Shown: piece after piece, positions 60,542 to 64,000 of the stretch
Numbering within the stretch: the first letter of the stretch is position 1
Layout of the letters: the number at the start of each line of letters is the position of its first letter
NCBI RefSeq assembly: GCF_014898055.3
Contig: NW_023605194.1
Coordinates: 64,605,361-64,669,360 of the forward strand
DNA from: Talpa occidentalis
Taxonomy: Eukaryota; Chordata; Mammalia; Eulipotyphla; Talpidae
DNA length: 64,000 bases
Direction: 5' to 3'
Made by a program: the position numbers and the translations under genes
The notes under the pieces: model-generated
Seen by the model: the letters and a program-made list of their open reading frames with translations, nothing else
Told to the model about the DNA's origin: nothing
Database searches by the model: none

Positions 60542-60706
60542 CTCCCTCTGGGGGCGTGTCCCAGAGGCCCCGCCCCAGAGGCCCCGCCCCAGGCCCCGCC
60601 CCTGGTAGGGGGCTGTGATTAGGGCTGGTGCCCGCGTCCCGCAGACAGAGCCACAGCCGCAGTCGCCTTCTCAGACTCGCCGTAGTCGGGTTCCGCCGCC
60701 GCTACC
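60540..60706 (+). promoter_or_regulatory. CHCHD10: CHCHD10 promoter with tandem GC boxes
   Basis: Three near-identical copies of a GGCCCCGCCCC Sp1-type box stand in tandem at about 60565-60602, some 105 bp upstream of the start codon. There is no TATA box. The start codon is in a good context (ACC before ATG). Confidence 0.65.
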
Positions 60707-62285
60707 ATGCCCCGCGGAAGCCGCAGCGCGGCCGCCCGGCCCGCCAGGTGTGAGGGGGACAAGGGCCCCGTGGAGAGGGGGCTCGGAAAGCTCGGGTTCT
60801 CCCAAGGGCGCGATGATTTGACCTTGACAGCTACTGCGCCATCTTGGCGGGGGGAGGGGCGGGGTGCAGCAACCCTTTGACGGTGGTCGCGCTCCCCGCC
60901 GGGTGCGGGGGAGGGTGCATTTCCAGAAACTGCAGGTCTCTCGGTCCCCTGGCCGGCGATCCGTCCAGAATTAACCCTGCTGCCTCCCACTCGGCAGCCG
61001 CACCGCTGCACCCTCCGCCCACCCGCCAGCTCACCCACCGCCCTCGGCTGCGGCTCCAGCCCCTGTCCCGGGGAGCCAGCCGGGTCTCATGGCGCAGATG
61101 GCGTCCACGGCCGCGGGGGTAGCCGTGGGCTCGGCTGTGGGACACGTCGTGGGCAGCGCCCTGACTGGAGCCTTCAGCGGGGGGAGCTCAGAACCAGCTC
61201 AATCAGCCCCTCAGCAGGTGAGTAAATGAATCGGGAGAAACCAAGATCGTCTTCTATTAAGGTCACATAGCAGGAGGCTGTTGGAGTGTCCAGCCAGGAG
61301 TGTCGCGCTGTTCAGAGCTGCCTCAGACCTAGAATTTTTCCCCCAGGAGGGTCTTACTTGTCTTCATTCTGCGGTCACCCTCCTGTCACTAACAAGCAGA
61401 CTCTCCCACTCCTTCCCTTGAGGCTAAGGTTCCTTGACTCCAGGAACAGAAGACAACCAGCCCATTCAGAATGGGGAAACTGGGGCTCAGAGATTCACCC
61501 AAGGGCAGGAAAGGGATGCTGAGACCCTGATCATTCAGCTCCCAGGACCTTCAAGGGTAGCCAATGACTCCAGGGCCTATTTCTTGCTAGCTGTCCCACA
61601 CTGGTTGCCTCAACCCTCTCACCAGTCCTGAGCCAAATTTGGGCATAGCAGTAGGGTCAGGGGTCAAAAGGATCAGTATGACTGAGCCAGGAAAGTGCTA
61701 GAACTTGTGGGGGTGGAGCTCAGACTCCAAGCGTACAAGCAGAACAGTAGGCTTTTCTAGAACTTTCTCCGACTTGCCACTCCCCACCTGCCCAAGTACC
61801 CAAGTTTGAGACAGCAGGGAAATGCTGTCTAAACCCTGCATTTGTATAAGCTTTAAGAAGGCTGTGGGCTTACCCTGTTTCAGGAATAGAATAACTGAGC
61901 ATGCGCTCCCTGATTACTCAGCCAGCCACGGACCCTTGCCAGGGGCAGCAGCTTCCAGCTTTGGAACCTACCTGCAGGTGGCAACTTGGAGCTGACTTTG
62001 CTGTCTCTTGCGCCATACCCTAGGTCCCAGCCCGTGCTGGCCCCCAGCCCCTGGGGCCCTGCGCTTATGAGATCAGGCAATTCCTGGACTGTTCAACCAC
62101 TCAGAGAGACCTGTCCCTGTGTGAGGGCTTCAGTGAGGCCCTGAAGCAGTGCAAGTACAACCACGGTGAGAGAATGACCTCTACCTAGGTGGGAAGTGGG
62201 AGGGGCAGTCCCTTTTCCTGCACATGCAGGCTGACCACCTGCCTGTGCCATCCTTCCTTCTATAGGTCTGAGCTCCCTGCCCTGA
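60707..62285 (+). CDS. CHCHD10: CHCHD10, mitochondrial twin-CX9C protein
   Basis: Four coding exons: 60707-60747, 60998-61217, 62024-62165 and 62266-62285. They sum to 423 nt and give 140 aa, two fewer than human. All introns are GT-AG. The basic, Ala/Pro-rich N-terminus starts MPRGSRSAA. It is followed by a hydrophobic glycine-spaced helix (about 54-75, [14 protein letters not shown]) and a CHCH domain with twin CX9C motifs: C100, C110, C120 and C130. The protein sits in the mitochondrial intermembrane space, is imported by the MIA40 route, and works with CHCHD2 in cristae and stress signalling. Residues mutated in human ALS and myopathy (R15, G58, S59, G66) are all in the reference state here. 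Intron 1 is only 250 bp, so exons 1 and 2 share the CpG island. Confidence 0.97.
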
Positions 62286-62460
62286 AGAGGAAGTGCAGAC
62301 TCATGGGCCAGCCCTGCACCTACCTGCACCCCCCTCACCGACAGCTGGACCACAACATCAGATTGTACCCATGCAGATGGGATTGGGAGTGGAAGAGTTT
62401 TCTCACACCATAGATGACCCGAGACAAAAGCGTGCAATTAAAAGAATTTATTTTAGACTG
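62286..62460 (+). terminator. CHCHD10: CHCHD10 3' UTR and polyadenylation signal
   Basis: ATTAAA at 62437-62442 is the only good signal after the stop codon and gives a 3' UTR of about 170 nt. A SINE insertion begins about 100 bp further on. Confidence 0.6.
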
Positions 62461-62547
62461 GAGCTTGATATGTGCCTGCTCACTGGCTTGTTTGCAGCTG
62501 GCTGGTGAGATGGGGTGGGGTGGGTAGATGGGGGATGCTTCACTTTA

Positions 62548-62812
62548 TTTATTTTTTTAAAGATTTAGATTTATTTATACAAGCACTGGGTATAGTCAGA
62601 AGCGCGGGAGGGTGAGAGAATTCACCAGAGCCAGAGCAGGGAACAGAACAGGCAGAAGGACCAAAGAACACTGCTGAGGGGAGCAGCGGGCGGCGGGAGA
62701 GGTCTGCACGCCATGTGGGACCCTCGCCAGCGGCTGGGATCCAACTGGCGCTGCAGAGGCTGCGGCCGCTTTGCAGCCCAGCGCTCAACCGCTGCGCCAC
62801 CGGGGAGGCCCA
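62548..62812 (-). mobile_element. CpG-rich SINE just past CHCHD10
   Basis: This is a minus copy with a perfect 14-bp duplication GATGCTTCACTTTA (62534-62547 and 62813-62826). It inserted about 100 bp downstream of the CHCHD10 polyadenylation signal. Confidence 0.92.
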
Positions 62813-63344
62813 GATGCTTCACTTTAACCTAACTTTCTGAGTGGCTTGGCGGACCCCTGTTGTAATCCAATTGCCTAGGGTACTCCAAGGGGGATGGTGA
62901 GGCATTAGTGGTCCCATCTGACTCTGGGGCCTGGAATCCTAAGAGATCCTGTTATCTCCTCTTTTTTAGTGATGACTGCCATCTCTACCTTTCTTATCTC
63001 TGCTCTGGATCCCTTTTTCTATACACATATCTTAGGAGCCCTAGTGGCCTCCCATTTGTGGGCCTTGCCCAAGGACATGTCTGTGACCTTGCCCTTCTTG
63101 CTGATGCAACTTCTCAGTAATTCCGATTCTGCAAGAGACCCAAACAGACCCAGCGTCTGTTTGGACCTGATCACTCCAGGCAGAGTTCACAATCAACCCC
63201 CTTGGATCTGAGTCCAGCTCAGCTTCTTGGCTTGGGTGTTCCAGGTCACAGGGTCTTCTGGAATGGATGAGAGGCCCTTCAAACCCAGTGCAGACCATGC
63301 CATCACTTGGTATAATACATTGCTGGGTTCACTGAGTTCATTTA
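62813..63344. other. Flank between two SINEs, downstream of CHCHD10
   Basis: No exon was recognised on either strand. In human the next gene is C22orf15, convergent with CHCHD10. No sequence resembling its protein is visible here, so it probably lies beyond the window or is absent. Confidence 0.4.
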
Positions 63345-63642
63345 TTCTTATTTTTTAAATAATGGTTTCTTTTTTCAAAAGAAAGATTTGATTTTATTTA
63401 TGCAAGAGTTGGGGTACAGGCCAGAAGCTCAGGAGGGTGAAAGGATTCACAGAGACAGAGCGGGGAGCAGAACAGGCAGACAGACCAAAAACACTGCTGA
63501 GGGGAGCAGCCAGCAAGACAGGAGAGGTCTGCTGCGCCATGTGGGAATCTCCCTGGCCAGCCGGGAACTGAACTGGTGCTGTAGAGGCTGCGGACAGCTT
63601 CACAGCACTGCGCTCAACCCGCTGCACCACCAGTGAGGCCCT
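63345..63642 (-). mobile_element. tRNA-like SINE
   Basis: This is a minus copy with a 14-bp duplication ACTGAGTTCATTTA (63331-63344 and 63643-63656). It carries about 35 bp of extra AT-rich sequence at its tail end. Confidence 0.88.
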
Positions 63643-63656
63643 ACTGAGTTCATTTA

Positions 63657-64000
63657 GCACTTGACATTGAGTGCCTTCTATATAACAGGCCCTATTCAAT
63701 ATTTCCCAGCAGGAATGTCTATTCCTGCTCTTGGACTGATATACTCCAACGGTGGTATAGATAATCCGTCTCCTGCTACATAGTGTTCCACCTTTTAGGT
63801 GTGTGTGGGTGGGTTGGGAGGATGTGGTACTGGGAGTCCATTTCTCTCAGCATTCGTGTCTGTCCCCTGAGTAGGTGTTTCACTTCTGGGTGCCAGTGTC
63901 CCCCCACCTGTCTTGTGCCCTGCATACCTGGCTCTTAGCCCCATCTATAGAGACTTAGATAGAAGGGAACCCAAGCTTCAGGGGTTACCTTGCTCCTGGT
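63657..64000. other. Right-edge flank
   Basis: I recognise no gene or repeat here. Confidence 0.35.

Noticed and set aside
62460..64000. Expected neighbour C22orf15
   Set aside because: Synteny with human predicts it beyond CHCHD10, but no exon resembling its protein could be read on either strand here.

Overview
This is a window of a placental mammal's nuclear genome. It has multi-exon genes with GT-AG introns, CpG-rich promoters, LINE-1, MIR and LTR copies, and a very abundant tRNA-like SINE. Four protein-coding genes can be read exon by exon: DERL3 (+), SMARCB1 (-), MMP11 (-) and CHCHD10 (+). This is the gene order of human chromosome 22q11.23 seen from the other strand. All four reading frames are intact, with matching exon phases and normal protein lengths (231, 385, 491 and 140 aa by my count), so this is a functional locus.

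Layout. 1-2.48 kb: gene-free sequence upstream of DERL3 with degenerate old repeats. 2.48-5.1 kb: DERL3, whose promoter carries two exact ER-stress elements. 5.1-7.17 kb: the gap between the convergent 3' ends of DERL3 and SMARCB1. 7.17-45.3 kb: SMARCB1, nine coding exons spread over 37.6 kb. Its introns hold most of the repeats, including a nearly full-length LINE-1 at about 16.65-23.8 kb riddled with nested SINEs. 45.3-46.3 kb: short gap. 46.3-57.55 kb: MMP11, eight coding exons. 57.55-60.5 kb: gap with one SINE. 60.5-62.45 kb: CHCHD10 in a CpG island. 62.45-64 kb: CHCHD10 downstream flank with two SINEs.

The genes act in separate processes: ER-associated degradation (DERL3), SWI/SNF chromatin remodelling (SMARCB1), extracellular proteolysis (MMP11) and mitochondrial intermembrane-space organisation (CHCHD10). 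They share a neighbourhood, not a pathway. The dominant SINE (head GGCCTCCCTGGTGGCGCA, B-box-like GTTCGATCCC, tail ATAAATAAATCTTT) is in about 26 copies on both strands, many with clear target-site duplications. It is not the primate Alu, carnivore, camelid or vesper-bat SINE that I know. I infer a laurasiatherian host and tentatively suspect a horseshoe-bat-like lineage, but the sequence alone does not prove this.

I found no novel biological system. The most interesting observations are local. They are a 144-bp piece of intron copied into a SINE, serial SINE insertions into one target, three solo LTRs (two with 4-bp duplications), paired ER-stress elements at DERL3, a preserved alternative donor in SMARCB1 exon 2, and a long TG tract next to an MMP11 splice donor.
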